A stretch of DNA of 61,999 bases from Micrococcus sp. GTDB taxonomy: Bacteria; Actinomycetota; Actinomycetes; Actinomycetales; Micrococcaceae. Both the position numbers and the translations under genes were made by a program. The stretch lies in contig JASBVO010000017.1 of the NCBI GenBank assembly GCA_029961105.1, forward strand, positions 1 to 61,999, read 5' to 3'. The notes under the pieces are model-generated. The model was not told the DNA's origin. It was given only the letters and a program-made list of their open reading frames with translations, and ran no database searches. This document shows positions 27,613 to 36,183 of this stretch, one piece after another; position 1 is the stretch's first letter, and the number at the start of each line of letters is the position of its first letter.

Positions 27613-28096
27613 AAGGATGTCCCCTTCTGTGGTCTCCTGCACACCGTGGTGGGTGCGGTGGGTGCGGTGGGTGTGATGCCTCGCCGGAGGGACTCCCGAA
27701 CGGCTCGGTCGGCCCGGCGGCAGTCGAGTCCAGCCTACAGAACGGGTGATCCACGCCTCAGGGCGGGGGCACCGCCCACCCGTGAGATGGTCCATGACTG
27801 CCCTCTGACGTGGGGTGATGACGCTTCCTTGCTAAACCGTCCCCGCGCCGTCGTACTATGCGAACATTCAATTGGAGGGGGCACCCATGGGGGATGGATC
27901 GTCTGACCCGGATCACACGGGGCCGTCGCGGTCGGCCGGGCCGTCACCGTGGAGGGCGCGGGCGTGGGCCGGGGCGCCGTGGGTGTAGCGGTAGCGTCGT
28001 CGGCCGGGCACCCGGGTCGGCCAACCCGAGACATTCGCTTCAGACCTGTGGCACGCTGGCCTTTCCCAGCGCCACAAGCACTGACCCGCCAGCGGA
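27613..28096. other. Intergenic region with divergent signals and a short ORF
   Basis: This region lies between the amino-acid transporter (minus) and the LuxR regulator (plus). It has short GGTGGGTGC repeats near 27645-27675, a TACTAT box at 27854-27859, a small ORF with a strong ribosome binding site at 27887-27988, and then about 110 nt of GC-rich sequence. No other gene was seen. Confidence 0.5.
27887..27988 (+). CDS. Possible 33-residue small protein or leader peptide
   Basis: An ATG at 27887 is preceded by TTGGAGGGGGCACCC, one of the better ribosome binding sites in the accessory DNA, and by a TACTAT -10-like box at 27854-27859. The 33-codon frame begins MGDGSSDPDHTG and has three Trp codons near its end (RARAWAGAPWV). 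No homologue is recognised. It ends 108 nt before the LuxR regulator and might be a leader ORF for it or an unrelated small protein. Confidence 0.3.
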   Translation: MGDGSSDPDHTGPSRSAGPSPWRARAWAGAPWV

Positions 28097-30820
28097 ATGA
28101 CTGACCCCGGACCCGCGCCGATGACGCCGCACAGTTACTTCGAAGACCCCGGAGCCTCCCACCCGGCCCTCGGCCGGTTCCTCGGGATGCCGTCCGGCGA
28201 GGAGCGGCTGCTCATCGTCCGGGCGCCGATGGGAACGGGAGCCCCCTGGCTGGCTGCCGGCTGGGTCGCCGCCCACCAGTCCCTCGCGTCCATCTCGGGA
28301 GGAGCCATCGCAGCGGCAGCCGAGCCCAGTCGGCCCGACGCCGGTGGACGGGCTGTCCTGCCCGACGGCGGCCGGGAGGCCGTGCGGCCCGACGCCGGCC
28401 GGGAATCAGCCCGGCCCGACGCCGGCCGGGAAGCGGTGCGGGCGGACGCCGGCCCCGCTCGGCACGCCGCCGGACGCGGGCCGGGCGCCGGGCTCGAACC
28501 CCCGGGGGATTTGTACGGCCCGGCCGTGCGGAAGCGGATCTTCTCCTGGGAGCAGTCCGGGGGTGAGGTCCAGGCGTTCATCGACCGGGTGGGCACCCTC
28601 CTGGACGGTCCCGATGGCGGCCGCGTCGCCGTCGTCGGGGGCTACGAGGTGCCCGTGGGCGCGCTCGCTGCCGCCTTCCCCACGCGGCTGGCAGGGCCGG
28701 GCGACGTGCTGCTGACCGAGGAGGAGATCGAGGCCTATGCCGCGCGCGAGCAGGCGGCCCAGCAGCCTGGCCACCAGGCAGGCCAGCACCCCGGACGCCA
28801 GGCCCGAGGCCCGGCCGGGGGGCAGACCTGGGCGCCACCGGCCCGGCGCGGACCCGACGGTCACCTGCCGAAGCCACTGACTCCACGCCAGATCCACGTC
28901 CGGACCGGCGGCTGGCTGCGCGCGGTGCGCATCCTCCTCAAGGACCCGCTGGGCAACCACTCGGCGAAACTGGCGGTCATGTCCTCGCTGATGCGCTGGC
29001 TCAGCGCGCGGGGGGACCGGGACGTCGTCGAGACGGCGGCGTACCTACCCGAGTTCACCGAGGAGGTCCTCGCCGCCTTCCGCGCCCACCCCTCGGTGCC
29101 CGGCAACGGGCCGACGCTGGCCCAGCTGCAGGAGCTGGGCCTGGTGGTTCGCGGCGCGGACGGGCGATGGCGGATGCCCGCGCTCGTCAGGGAGGCGCTC
29201 CAGGTGTCCGTGGTGGACGCGGACCCGCAGCGGGCCCGTGAGCTCGCCGAGGCCGCGGTGGAGGCCGCCACCCTCAACGTCGGGGTGGAGGTCGCCGTCG
29301 AAACCGCCCTGCGGGATCGGGCGTGGCAACGGCTGGCTGGGCTGATCCAGGACCACTGGGTGGACCTGTACATGAGGAACGCCCCGATGCTGGCACGGGC
29401 GATCGGCATGCTGCCGAGGCACGTGATCGCAGCGGCGGGTGCCACCGGACTGGTCTCCCGCCTCGTCGCCGTCACGGGGACCGACGGCATGGACTTCCTG
29501 CCCATCCTCACCCAGCCCGACTACGCTCATGACGAGATCGCCCAACGGCTGCGCGCCCGCACGGCGCGGATGCCGCTGGAGCCCAGTGACAGGACGCTGA
29601 CCCTGGGCATCGCCGAACTGGCATACCTTCGCCAGTCCGGACACTACGAGCAGGCCGCGGAGGCCGCGCAGCGGGTGCGCGCCACGGTGGACGCCGCGGT
29701 GGACAGCGTGCGGGTCCGCCCCGCGGTCGCCGGATTCGCCGACCTGCAGGCCGGGATCTCCCTGCACCTGGCCGACCGTCAGGTCGAGGCGAAGGCAGCC
29801 TATGAGGCGGCCTACTTCTGGGGGCGCAGCGGGGAGGTGGACTTCATCAGGGCCGACGCCGCCGGCAAGCTCGCGCTGCTCTCGGCCCACATGGGCAACC
29901 TCGGCCAGGCCCGGCGCTGGCTCGAGAAGGTGGACGAACCGCTCGCCTCGGTGCGGTGGGGCCGTCCCATGGTGGCCCGCGCGGCGAACCTGGCCCGGAT
30001 CCACGTGGCCACGGCCGACCTGGAGCTCGAGAGGGCACGGCGGCTGCTGGCCGAGCTGCCGTTCGAGCCGGATGCCGACGAGTTCTGGTCCGCCCACGCC
30101 AGCCTCATCGCGTACGTCCTCACGCTCGACGGCCGGATGGGCGAGGCAGCACGCCGGACCGCGGAGTGGCGGCAGCAGCGGCCCTACGCCTCCCAGTCCC
30201 CGCTGGCCGACCGGCTCCTGCGCGAGGTGTCCACCCTGGCCACGCTGGCCGGCGGCGGCGTCGGGCCGGTGCCCGACTGGGACCAGAACCCGATGCTGGC
30301 CAACCTCGAGGCCGTGAACTGCCTCCGGCAACAGGACTTCGACGGTGCACTGCGGGCCCTGCAGGTGCCGGAACGCACCACCGTGCGGCACCGCGCCGTG
30401 GCCGAGATGGCCGAGGTCATCGCCCGGGCCCAGGCCACTCCGGACACGGCGGACGAGTCCGTGCTGCGCCGGTTGCCGGCCATCTACCGCCAGGGCGGGG
30501 AGCTGGCGGACCTGGCCTACTTCCACCCCTTCGGCTGGACGCCGGTCTTCGTCCGGCTCGGCATGATGGACGAGGCCGAGGGTGCCCGGATGGCCACGGT
30601 GGCCAACCCCGCGGCGGTCCGGGAGATCGTGCCGGCGCTGACGCCGCGCGAGCAGGAGGTGCTGAGGATGCTGCGGGAGGGCATGACCCGCAAGCAGATG
30701 GCCGGCTCCACCTTCCGCTCCGAGAACACCATCAAGGGGCAACTGCGCAGCCTCTACGGCAAGCTCGGCGCCTCGACGTCCGAGGAGGCCCTGGAGGCGG
30801 CGCGCCACTACGGGCTGTAG
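28097..30820 (+). CDS. Large LuxR-family transcriptional regulator
   Basis: This 907-residue protein ends in a LuxR/GerE helix-turn-helix (about 845-905: ALTPREQEVLRMLREGMTRK, then the SENTIKGQLRSLYGKLGA recognition region). The long central part is alpha-helical and TPR/MalT-like (repeated Ala/Arg-rich helices, about 330-830). The N-terminus resembles the P-loop region of LAL regulators, but the sequence VRAPMGTGAPW lacks the Walker A lysine. Residues 75-120 are 9-residue repeats of the type RPDAGREAV, encoded by 27-bp DNA repeats. It is directly upstream of and co-oriented with the polyketide genes, so it is a likely regulator of them. Confidence 0.82.
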   Translation: MTDPGPAPMTPHSYFEDPGASHPALGRFLGMPSGEERLLIVRAPMGTGAPWLAAGWVAAHQSLASISGGAIAAAAEPSRPDAGGRAVLPDGGREAVRPDAGRESARPDAGREAVRADAGPARHAAGRGPGAGLEPPGDLYGPAVRKRIFSWEQSGGEVQAFIDRVGTLLDGPDGGRVAVVGGYEVPVGALAAAFPTRLAGPGDVLLTEEEIEAYAAREQAAQQPGHQAGQHPGRQARGPAGGQTWAPPARRGPDGHLPKPLTPRQIHVRTGGWLRAVRILLKDPLGNHSAKLAVMSSLMRWLSARGDRDVVETAAYLPEFTEEVLAAFRAHPSVPGNGPTLAQLQELGLVVRGADGRWRMPALVREALQVSVVDADPQRARELAEAAVEAATLNVGVEVAVETALRDRAWQRLAGLIQDHWVDLYMRNAPMLARAIGMLPRHVIAAAGATGLVSRLVAVTGTDGMDFLPILTQPDYAHDEIAQRLRARTARMPLEPSDRTLTLGIAELAYLRQSGHYEQAAEAAQRVRATVDAAVDSVRVRPAVAGFADLQAGISLHLADRQVEAKAAYEAAYFWGRSGEVDFIRADAAGKLALLSAHMGNLGQARRWLEKVDEPLASVRWGRPMVARAANLARIHVATADLELERARRLLAELPFEPDADEFWSAHASLIAYVLTLDGRMGEAARRTAEWRQQRPYASQSPLADRLLREVSTLATLAGGGVGPVPDWDQNPMLANLEAVNCLRQQDFDGALRALQVPERTTVRHRAVAEMAEVIARAQATPDTADESVLRRLPAIYRQGGELADLAYFHPFGWTPVFVRLGMMDEAEGARMATVANPAAVREIVPALTPREQEVLRMLREGMTRKQMAGSTFRSENTIKGQLRSLYGKLGASTSEEALEAARHYGL
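28330..28456. repeat. In-frame 27-bp repeats within the LuxR regulator
   Basis: About five imperfect copies of a 27-bp unit encode RPDAGREAV-like peptides. Because the unit is a multiple of three, copy-number change would not break the frame. Confidence 0.8.
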
Positions 30821-30873
30821 ACGGCTTCTCACTGGGTGGTTGTGCCGTGGTCCGGCGGCTGACACCATGAGGC

Positions 30874-32049
30874 ATGGCTGCTCTGATCCGGTCCCTGCAC
30901 ACCGCCGTCCCGTCCATCGTGCTGGAACAGGAAACGGTCCGGGACGTGCTGGCCGCCCAGCCCGGCCTGAACCGGCTGGGCCAGCGGCTGGTCCCGGCGG
31001 CGTTCAACGCCTCGGGCATCGAACGCCGGCACACCGTGGTGGAGGACTGGCGCGACGGCGGCCGCGGCGCCCGCGGACGGATCGGCACCTTCTTCGACCC
31101 GGACACCGCCCACGTGCTCAATCCCAGCACGGGCACGCGCAACCTCGTCTACACCGAGCACGCGGCCGACCTCTACGAGGAGGCAGGCCGCGGCGCGCTG
31201 GAGGCCTGCCCGGACCTGGTCCCCGGGGACGTCACGCACGTCATCACCGTCTCCTGCACCGGGTTCTTCTCCCCGGGCCCGGACTACCAGCTGGTGCGCC
31301 GGCTCGGCCTGCCCGCCACCACCAAGCGGACCCACATCGGCTTCATGGGCTGCTACGCCGCCCTGCCGGCCCTGCGCGAGGCCGCGGCGGTCTGCGAGGC
31401 GGACCCGGCCGCCGTCGTGCTGGTGGTGAGCGTGGAGCTGTGCACGCTGCACGTGCGCCTGGGCAATGACCAGGACACCATCGTGGGGGCCTCGCTGTTC
31501 TCGGACGGGGCGGCCGCCGCGGTGGTCACCTCGGACAGCGCCGCGGTGGGCCGGCCCGGCGCCGCGGACCAGCCGGGCGCCGCGGACCAGCCGGGCCGGC
31601 GCGGCCTGCTCCTGGACGCCTTCGCCACGGTGCTGACCCCGGTGGGGGAGGAGGCGATGGCGTGGAACATCGGTGACAACGGCTTCGAGATGATCCTGGG
31701 CACCTACGTCCCGCACATCATCGACGAGCACATCACCTCCGCCCTGGAACCGCTGCTGTGCACCGAGCCGGAGCTGACCACCCGGCCCTACGCGGAGCTG
31801 GAGCACTGGGCCATCCACCCCGGCGGGCGGTCCATCCTGGACAAGGTGCAGGCCCGGCTCGAGCTGACCGACGAGCAGCTGGCCCCCGCCCGGAACGTGC
31901 TGCGCGACTTCGGCAACATGTCCTCGGCCACCGTGATGTTCGTGCTGCAGCAGATCATGGACGGCCCCGGCGAGACGGGGGAGCGGGTCTGCGCCATGGC
32001 CTTCGGTCCCGGCCTGACCGTGGAGTCGGCCCTGATGACCCGCGCCTGA
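30874..32049 (+). CDS. Type III polyketide synthase
   Basis: This 391-residue chalcone-synthase-like enzyme extends a CoA starter with malonyl-CoA units and cyclises the product. The catalytic triad is readable: C128 in VSCTGFFSPG, H315 in AIHPGG and N348 in FGNMSSATV. The length is standard. A short repeat, GAADQP twice, interrupts a surface region near residues 228-240. It is the first biosynthetic gene after the LuxR regulator, followed at 30 nt by a methyltransferase and then a flavin monooxygenase, the same three activities as the srsABC phenolic-lipid operon of Streptomyces griseus. Starter and product are unknown. Confidence 0.93.
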   Translation: MAALIRSLHTAVPSIVLEQETVRDVLAAQPGLNRLGQRLVPAAFNASGIERRHTVVEDWRDGGRGARGRIGTFFDPDTAHVLNPSTGTRNLVYTEHAADLYEEAGRGALEACPDLVPGDVTHVITVSCTGFFSPGPDYQLVRRLGLPATTKRTHIGFMGCYAALPALREAAAVCEADPAAVVLVVSVELCTLHVRLGNDQDTIVGASLFSDGAAAAVVTSDSAAVGRPGAADQPGAADQPGRRGLLLDAFATVLTPVGEEAMAWNIGDNGFEMILGTYVPHIIDEHITSALEPLLCTEPELTTRPYAELEHWAIHPGGRSILDKVQARLELTDEQLAPARNVLRDFGNMSSATVMFVLQQIMDGPGETGERVCAMAFGPGLTVESALMTRA

Positions 32050-32079
32050 ACCGCGCCTGAGCCACACAGGAAGCCGCAG

Positions 32080-32964
32080 ATGAAGCTGCCCCGGAAACCG
32101 TGGATCCCGGGTGTTCCCGACCTCTCGGTCCGCCGGCCCGAGGTACCCGAGCGGATGGACAGCCCCGACTGCGACCTCGCCGCCCTGCACCGCACCTATG
32201 CCGGGTTCCGGGCGGTCAACACGGTCGTCGCCGGCTGGCAGCTCACCTACCGCACCCAGGTCCGGCCCGCGCTGGCCCAGGCGGCGGGGCGGTCGCGCGC
32301 GAGCGCCGCGCCCGTCACCCTGCTGGACATCGGCGCCGGCGGTGGGGACGTCACCCGGGCCCTGCTGCACCGGGCCCGCCGGGACGGCTTCTCCGCGCGC
32401 ATCACCGCCGTGGATCCCGACGCGCGGGCGTACGCCTGGGCGAGCGGGCGCCGGCCGGTCGAGGGGCTGGAGGTCCTGCAAGCCACGAGCGGTGACCTGG
32501 TCCGCGAGGGGCGGCGGTTCGACGTGGTGCTCTCCAACCACCTGCTGCACCACCTCGACCCCGGACAGCTGGACGCCGTGCTGGCCGACTCCGAGGTGCT
32601 GGCCTCCGTCCGGGCGATCCACAGCGACATCCGCCGCGCCCCGGCGGCCTATGCCCTGTTCTCCGCCGGCACGCTCCCGTTCTTCCCCGGCTCCTACATC
32701 CGCCACGACGGGCTGGCCTCCATCCGGCGCAGCTACACCCCCGAGGAACTCGCCGCCGCGGTGCGGCCCGGCTGGCGCGTGCAGGCGCAGGTGCCGTGGC
32801 GCACCCTGGCGGTCTGGGACGCGGAGGGCTGGGACGCGGGGGCCGGCGAGGCGGGCATCCGGGACGAGGAGGATCGGGAGGACGAGGACCGGGAGGCGGC
32901 CGTCCGGGATCAGGGGGACCGTGATGCGGGCGTCCGGGATGAGGGGGACCGGGATGCGCACTGA
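32080..32964 (+). CDS. Class I SAM-dependent methyltransferase
   Basis: This 294-residue protein has the Rossmann motif I LLDIGAGGGD at 81-90, an acidic loop (AVDPDARAY) and a later VVLSNHLLHHLDP block near 150-162, as in small-molecule methyltransferases of the UbiE/MitM type. It probably methylates the type III polyketide product. SrsB of Streptomyces is a membrane ICMT-like enzyme, so this would be a non-homologous replacement. The last 35 residues are an Asp/Arg/Glu repeat (RDEGDRDAG-like) encoded by 30-bp repeats. The 3' end overlaps the monooxygenase start. Confidence 0.85.
   Translation: MKLPRKPWIPGVPDLSVRRPEVPERMDSPDCDLAALHRTYAGFRAVNTVVAGWQLTYRTQVRPALAQAAGRSRASAAPVTLLDIGAGGGDVTRALLHRARRDGFSARITAVDPDARAYAWASGRRPVEGLEVLQATSGDLVREGRRFDVVLSNHLLHHLDPGQLDAVLADSEVLASVRAIHSDIRRAPAAYALFSAGTLPFFPGSYIRHDGLASIRRSYTPEELAAAVRPGWRVQAQVPWRTLAVWDAEGWDAGAGEAGIRDEEDREDEDREAAVRDQGDRDAGVRDEGDRDAH
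32840..32960. repeat. Repeats spanning the methyltransferase stop and monooxygenase start
   Basis: Imperfect 15/30-bp units of the type GGGGGACCGGGATG recur. In the methyltransferase frame they encode RDEGDRDA-like peptides. In the monooxygenase frame they create ATG codons at 32924, 32939 and 32954, spaced 15 nt apart. Confidence 0.75.
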
Positions 32965-34378
32965 GGTCCTCATCGTCGGGGCCGGGCCGACCGGATTGTT
33001 CCTCGCCGGGCTGCTCGCCGCACGCGGGGTGGAGGTCGTGGTGCTGGAGCGGCGGCGGACCCCGGCACGGCACTCCCGGGCCATCGGCCTGCACCCGCCG
33101 GCCCTGCACGCCCTGGACCGGCTCGGACTGGCCGAGGAGGCGCTGGCCGAGGGCGTGCGGGTGCGCCGCGGCGTCGGCTACGGGGACGGCGCCGGGCCGG
33201 GATCCACGCTCGGGGAGCTGTCCCTGGACCGGGTGGACCGGACGTTCCCGTTCGTGCTGACCCTGCCGCAGGTGTGCACGGAGGAATTGCTGGCTGCCCG
33301 GCTCGAGGAGCTCGCCTCCGGGGCGGTGCGCCGCGGTCGGGAGGTGACCGGGCTGCGGCAGTCCGCCGGCGGTGCCACGGTGCTGGCCCGCGTCGGCGGG
33401 ACGGGGCTAGCCGAGGCGGGGTGGGCCGGGACGAGGGCCGAGACTGGACCGGCCGGGACGGGGCGTGCTGAGACGGGGCGTGCTGAGACGGGGTGGGCCG
33501 GGACGGAGCGCGCTGAGACGGGGCAGGCCGGGACTGGACGGGCCGAAACGGGCCGGGACAAGACCGGGCGCGCCGAGACGGGAGGCGCCGAGATGAAGCA
33601 CGCCGAGACAGGGCGCGCCGAGGAAGCCTGGGAGGCGCAGGTGGTGATCGGCGCGGACGGGACGCGCAGCCGGGTCCGCGAACTGGCCGGCGTCGGGAGC
33701 AGCACGCGGAACTGGGGCGACCACTACCTGATGGGGGACTTCGACGATCCCGGCGCCGAACCGGTGGCGCACATCCACCTGCACCGTCACGGGGTGGTCG
33801 AGCGGTTCCCGCTGCCGGGCGGGCGGCGGCGCTGGGTGGTGCACACCGGGACGGAGCGCGCGACCGAACGGGCGGATGAGCTGGCCGAGCGGGCGTTCGA
33901 GCGGATCGGGATCGCCCCGGAGCCGCTGACGGCGACCATGCTCAGCGCCTTCTCCGTGCAGCGTCGGCTCGCGGGGCAGATGGTCAGCGGTCGGACGGTG
34001 CTGGCCGGGGACGCGGCGCACGGCATCAGCCCCATCGGCGGTCAGGGGATGACGCTGGGCTGGCTGGACGCGCTGGCGCTCGCCCCGCTGCTGCAGGACC
34101 TGTTCCAGGGCGGTGCCGGGCGCCTGGGGCTGCTCACCGCGGGCGAGCGCATCAGCGGCCGGCTGGAGGAGTACCCCGGCTTCGCCCGGTTCGATGCCCG
34201 GCGACGGCGCGCGGCCCGGACCGCCGCGCGGCAGGCGGAGGTCAACATGCTGCTGGGCCGGCCCCTGCCGGGGGCCACCTGCCGGGTGCGGGACACGGCG
34301 GTGCGGGCCGCGCTCGCCGGTGGGGCGCGGAACCGCCTGGCGCGGCTCTACACGATGGGTTGGGCGGGACGGACATGA
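32954..34378 (+). CDS. FAD-dependent monooxygenase (PHBH-like, group A) with internal repeat insert
   Basis: This 474-residue aromatic hydroxylase-like flavoprotein shows GAGPTG at 9-14 for FAD, the DG motif in GADGTRSRVRE near 231-241 and the GD motif in LAGDAAHGISPIGGQG near 352-367. It likely hydroxylates the polyketide ring, possibly toward a quinone. Residues about 153-220 are a low-complexity insert of GRAET-like pentapeptides, absent from ordinary relatives. ATG 32954 overlaps the methyltransferase end by 11 nt; two further in-frame ATGs at 32924 and 32939 lie upstream in the same repeat. Confidence 0.88.
   Translation: MRTEVLIVGAGPTGLFLAGLLAARGVEVVVLERRRTPARHSRAIGLHPPALHALDRLGLAEEALAEGVRVRRGVGYGDGAGPGSTLGELSLDRVDRTFPFVLTLPQVCTEELLAARLEELASGAVRRGREVTGLRQSAGGATVLARVGGTGLAEAGWAGTRAETGPAGTGRAETGRAETGWAGTERAETGQAGTGRAETGRDKTGRAETGGAEMKHAETGRAEEAWEAQVVIGADGTRSRVRELAGVGSSTRNWGDHYLMGDFDDPGAEPVAHIHLHRHGVVERFPLPGGRRRWVVHTGTERATERADELAERAFERIGIAPEPLTATMLSAFSVQRRLAGQMVSGRTVLAGDAAHGISPIGGQGMTLGWLDALALAPLLQDLFQGGAGRLGLLTAGERISGRLEEYPGFARFDARRRRAARTAARQAEVNMLLGRPLPGATCRVRDTAVRAALAGGARNRLARLYTMGWAGRT
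33412..33630. repeat. 15-bp minisatellite inside the monooxygenase gene
   Basis: About 14 imperfect copies of a 15-bp unit, consensus near ACGGGGCGTGCTGAG, encode GRAET/GWAGT pentapeptides without breaking the frame. Confidence 0.85.
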
Positions 34379-34422
34379 CGGGGGTCACCGCGCGCTGTCC
34401 CGGGAAAGTCATTCGCGGGGCA

Positions 34423-34428
34423 TACAAT
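34423..34428 (+). promoter_or_regulatory. -10 box of glmM
   Basis: TACAAT, one mismatch from the consensus TATAAT, lies 7 nt before the glmM ATG at 34436. The spacing fits leaderless transcription. No clear -35 is visible. Confidence 0.6.
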
Positions 34429-34435
34429 CCACGTG

Positions 34436-35782
34436 ATGAGCAGATTATTCGGAACTGACGGCGTCCGCGGCCTGGCCAACGGAGAGCTGACCGTCGAGCT
34501 GGCAATGCAGTTGGCGCAGGCCGCCGCCGCGGTCCTGGGGCACCAGGAGTCGGCCGGGCGCCGTCCGTCCGCGGTGGTGGCCCGGGACCCCCGGATCAGC
34601 GGTGACTTCCTCAACGCCGCCGTACAGGCGGGCCTGGCCAGCGCCGGCGTCGACGTCTTCGATGCCGGCGTGCTGCCCACCCCCGCGGCGGCCTTCCTGG
34701 TGGGGGACCTGGAGGCGGACTTCGGCGTGATGATCTCCGCCTCGCACAACCCGGCCCCGGACAACGGCATCAAGTTCCTGGCCCGCGGTGGCGAGAAGCT
34801 CACCGACGAGCAGGAGGACGCGATCGTCCAGCAGATGGACCGCGCCCCGCTGCGGCCCACGGGGGCCGACGTCGGGCGGATCCAGCGCTTCGCGGACGCC
34901 GAGGACCGGTACGTGCTGCACCTGCTGAAGTCCCTGCCGAACCGGCTGGACGGGCTGAAGGTCGTCCTGGACTGTGCCCACGGTGCCGCGGCCGGCTGCT
35001 CACCGGAGGCGTTCAAGACCGCGGGCGCGGAGATCGTGGTGATCGGTGCCGACCCGGACGGGATCAACATCAATGACGGCTACGGGTCCACGCACCTGGA
35101 GAACCTGCAGAAGGCGGTCGTCGAGCACCACGCGGACTTCGGCATCGCCCATGACGGTGACGCCGACCGGTGCCTGGCCGTGGACGCCACCGGCACCGTG
35201 GTGGACGGGGACCAGATCATGGGCATCATGGCCGTGGCCCTCAAGGAGGCCGGCCGGCTCAAGGACGACACCCTGGTGGTCACTGTCATGAGCAACCTCG
35301 GGCTGAAACTGGCCATGCAGCGTGAGGGCGTGCGCCTGGTCGAGACCAAGGTGGGCGACCGGTACGTGCTGGCGGGCATGAAGCACGGGGCATACTCCCT
35401 GGGCGGCGAGCAGTCCGGGCACGTCATCTTCTCCGAGCACGCCACCACCGGCGACGGCGTGCTCACCGGCCTGCAGCTCGGCGCGCGGCTCGCCGCCACC
35501 GGCAAGACGCTGGCCGAGCTGGCGCAGGTCATGCAGCGGATGCCACAGGTGCTGGTCAACGTCAAGGGCGTGGACAAGTCCCGCACTGCCGTGGACGCCG
35601 AGGTCCAGGCCGCCGTCGCCGACGCTGAGGCCCGCCTGGGTGCCTCCGGCCGCGTCCTGCTGCGCCCCTCGGGGACCGAGCCCGTGGTCCGGGTCATGGT
35701 GGAGGCCGAGCACGAGGACATCGCCCGCCGTGAGGCCGAGGACCTGGCCACGGTCGTCAAGCGCGAACTCGCCCTCTCCTGA
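34436..35782 (+). CDS. glmM: Phosphoglucosamine mutase
   Basis: GlmM converts glucosamine-6-phosphate to glucosamine-1-phosphate for UDP-GlcNAc synthesis. The 448-residue product has the phosphoserine motif SASHNP with S103, the magnesium loop DGDADRC near 240 and the phosphate-binding [12 protein letters not shown] near 420. The ATG at 34436 was preferred over the GTG one codon earlier because it fits the TACAAT box and the [12 protein letters not shown] start. In many actinobacteria it follows rpsI directly; here about 14.6 kb of accessory DNA lies between. Confidence 0.97.
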   Translation: MSRLFGTDGVRGLANGELTVELAMQLAQAAAAVLGHQESAGRRPSAVVARDPRISGDFLNAAVQAGLASAGVDVFDAGVLPTPAAAFLVGDLEADFGVMISASHNPAPDNGIKFLARGGEKLTDEQEDAIVQQMDRAPLRPTGADVGRIQRFADAEDRYVLHLLKSLPNRLDGLKVVLDCAHGAAAGCSPEAFKTAGAEIVVIGADPDGININDGYGSTHLENLQKAVVEHHADFGIAHDGDADRCLAVDATGTVVDGDQIMGIMAVALKEAGRLKDDTLVVTVMSNLGLKLAMQREGVRLVETKVGDRYVLAGMKHGAYSLGGEQSGHVIFSEHATTGDGVLTGLQLGARLAATGKTLAELAQVMQRMPQVLVNVKGVDKSRTAVDAEVQAAVADAEARLGASGRVLLRPSGTEPVVRVMVEAEHEDIARREAEDLATVVKRELALS

Positions 35783-35800
35783 GCGGGGCACACGCCGGGC

Positions 35801-36097
35801 ATGACCGCTGAGCAGCAGGAGGCCGCGCCGGACGGGGAATCCCCGGGCGAGGGCTACCCCGGTCCGGATGATTACGGCCCCGGCGCCGACGAGTACGGCC
35901 CCGACGAGTGCGGTCCTGAGGAGGACTGCACCGACGAGGAGGGCGCGGACGAGGGCGTCAAGGAAAGCCGCAAGATCCTGGTGCTCCTGATCATCCTCGT
36001 TGCGGCCTCGGCGCTTTTCGCGCTGTTCTTCCTCGCCCTCGACCTGCCCCAGTGTGAGGACCCGGCCATCGACTGGATCCCCTGCATCGGTCCCTGA
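35801..36097 (+). CDS. Small acidic single-pass membrane protein
   Basis: This 98-residue protein of unknown function has a very acidic Gly/Pro/Tyr/Asp-rich N-terminal half (residues 1-55, with repeats like GPDEYGPDECGPEED). One transmembrane helix follows (about 60-82, ILVLLIILVAASALFALFF), then a short tail with two cysteines. It starts 18 nt after glmM and is probably co-transcribed with it. No family was recognised. Confidence 0.65.
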   Translation: MTAEQQEAAPDGESPGEGYPGPDDYGPGADEYGPDECGPEEDCTDEEGADEGVKESRKILVLLIILVAASALFALFFLALDLPQCEDPAIDWIPCIGP

Positions 36098-36126
36098 CCC
36101 AGCACGGTCACCGGACGGACGAGACT

Positions 36127-36159
36127 GTGCAGCCCGGCGGCCGGGCCGCCGGGCTGCAC
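36127..36159. terminator. Bidirectional terminator
   Basis: This is a perfect 15-bp stem (36127-36141 with 36145-36159) with a 3-nt CGG loop. It lies between two convergent genes ending at 36097 and 36184 and could stop transcription from both sides. Confidence 0.8.
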
Positions 36160-36183
36160 CGTCCAGCTGTTGTCAGGGGACGG

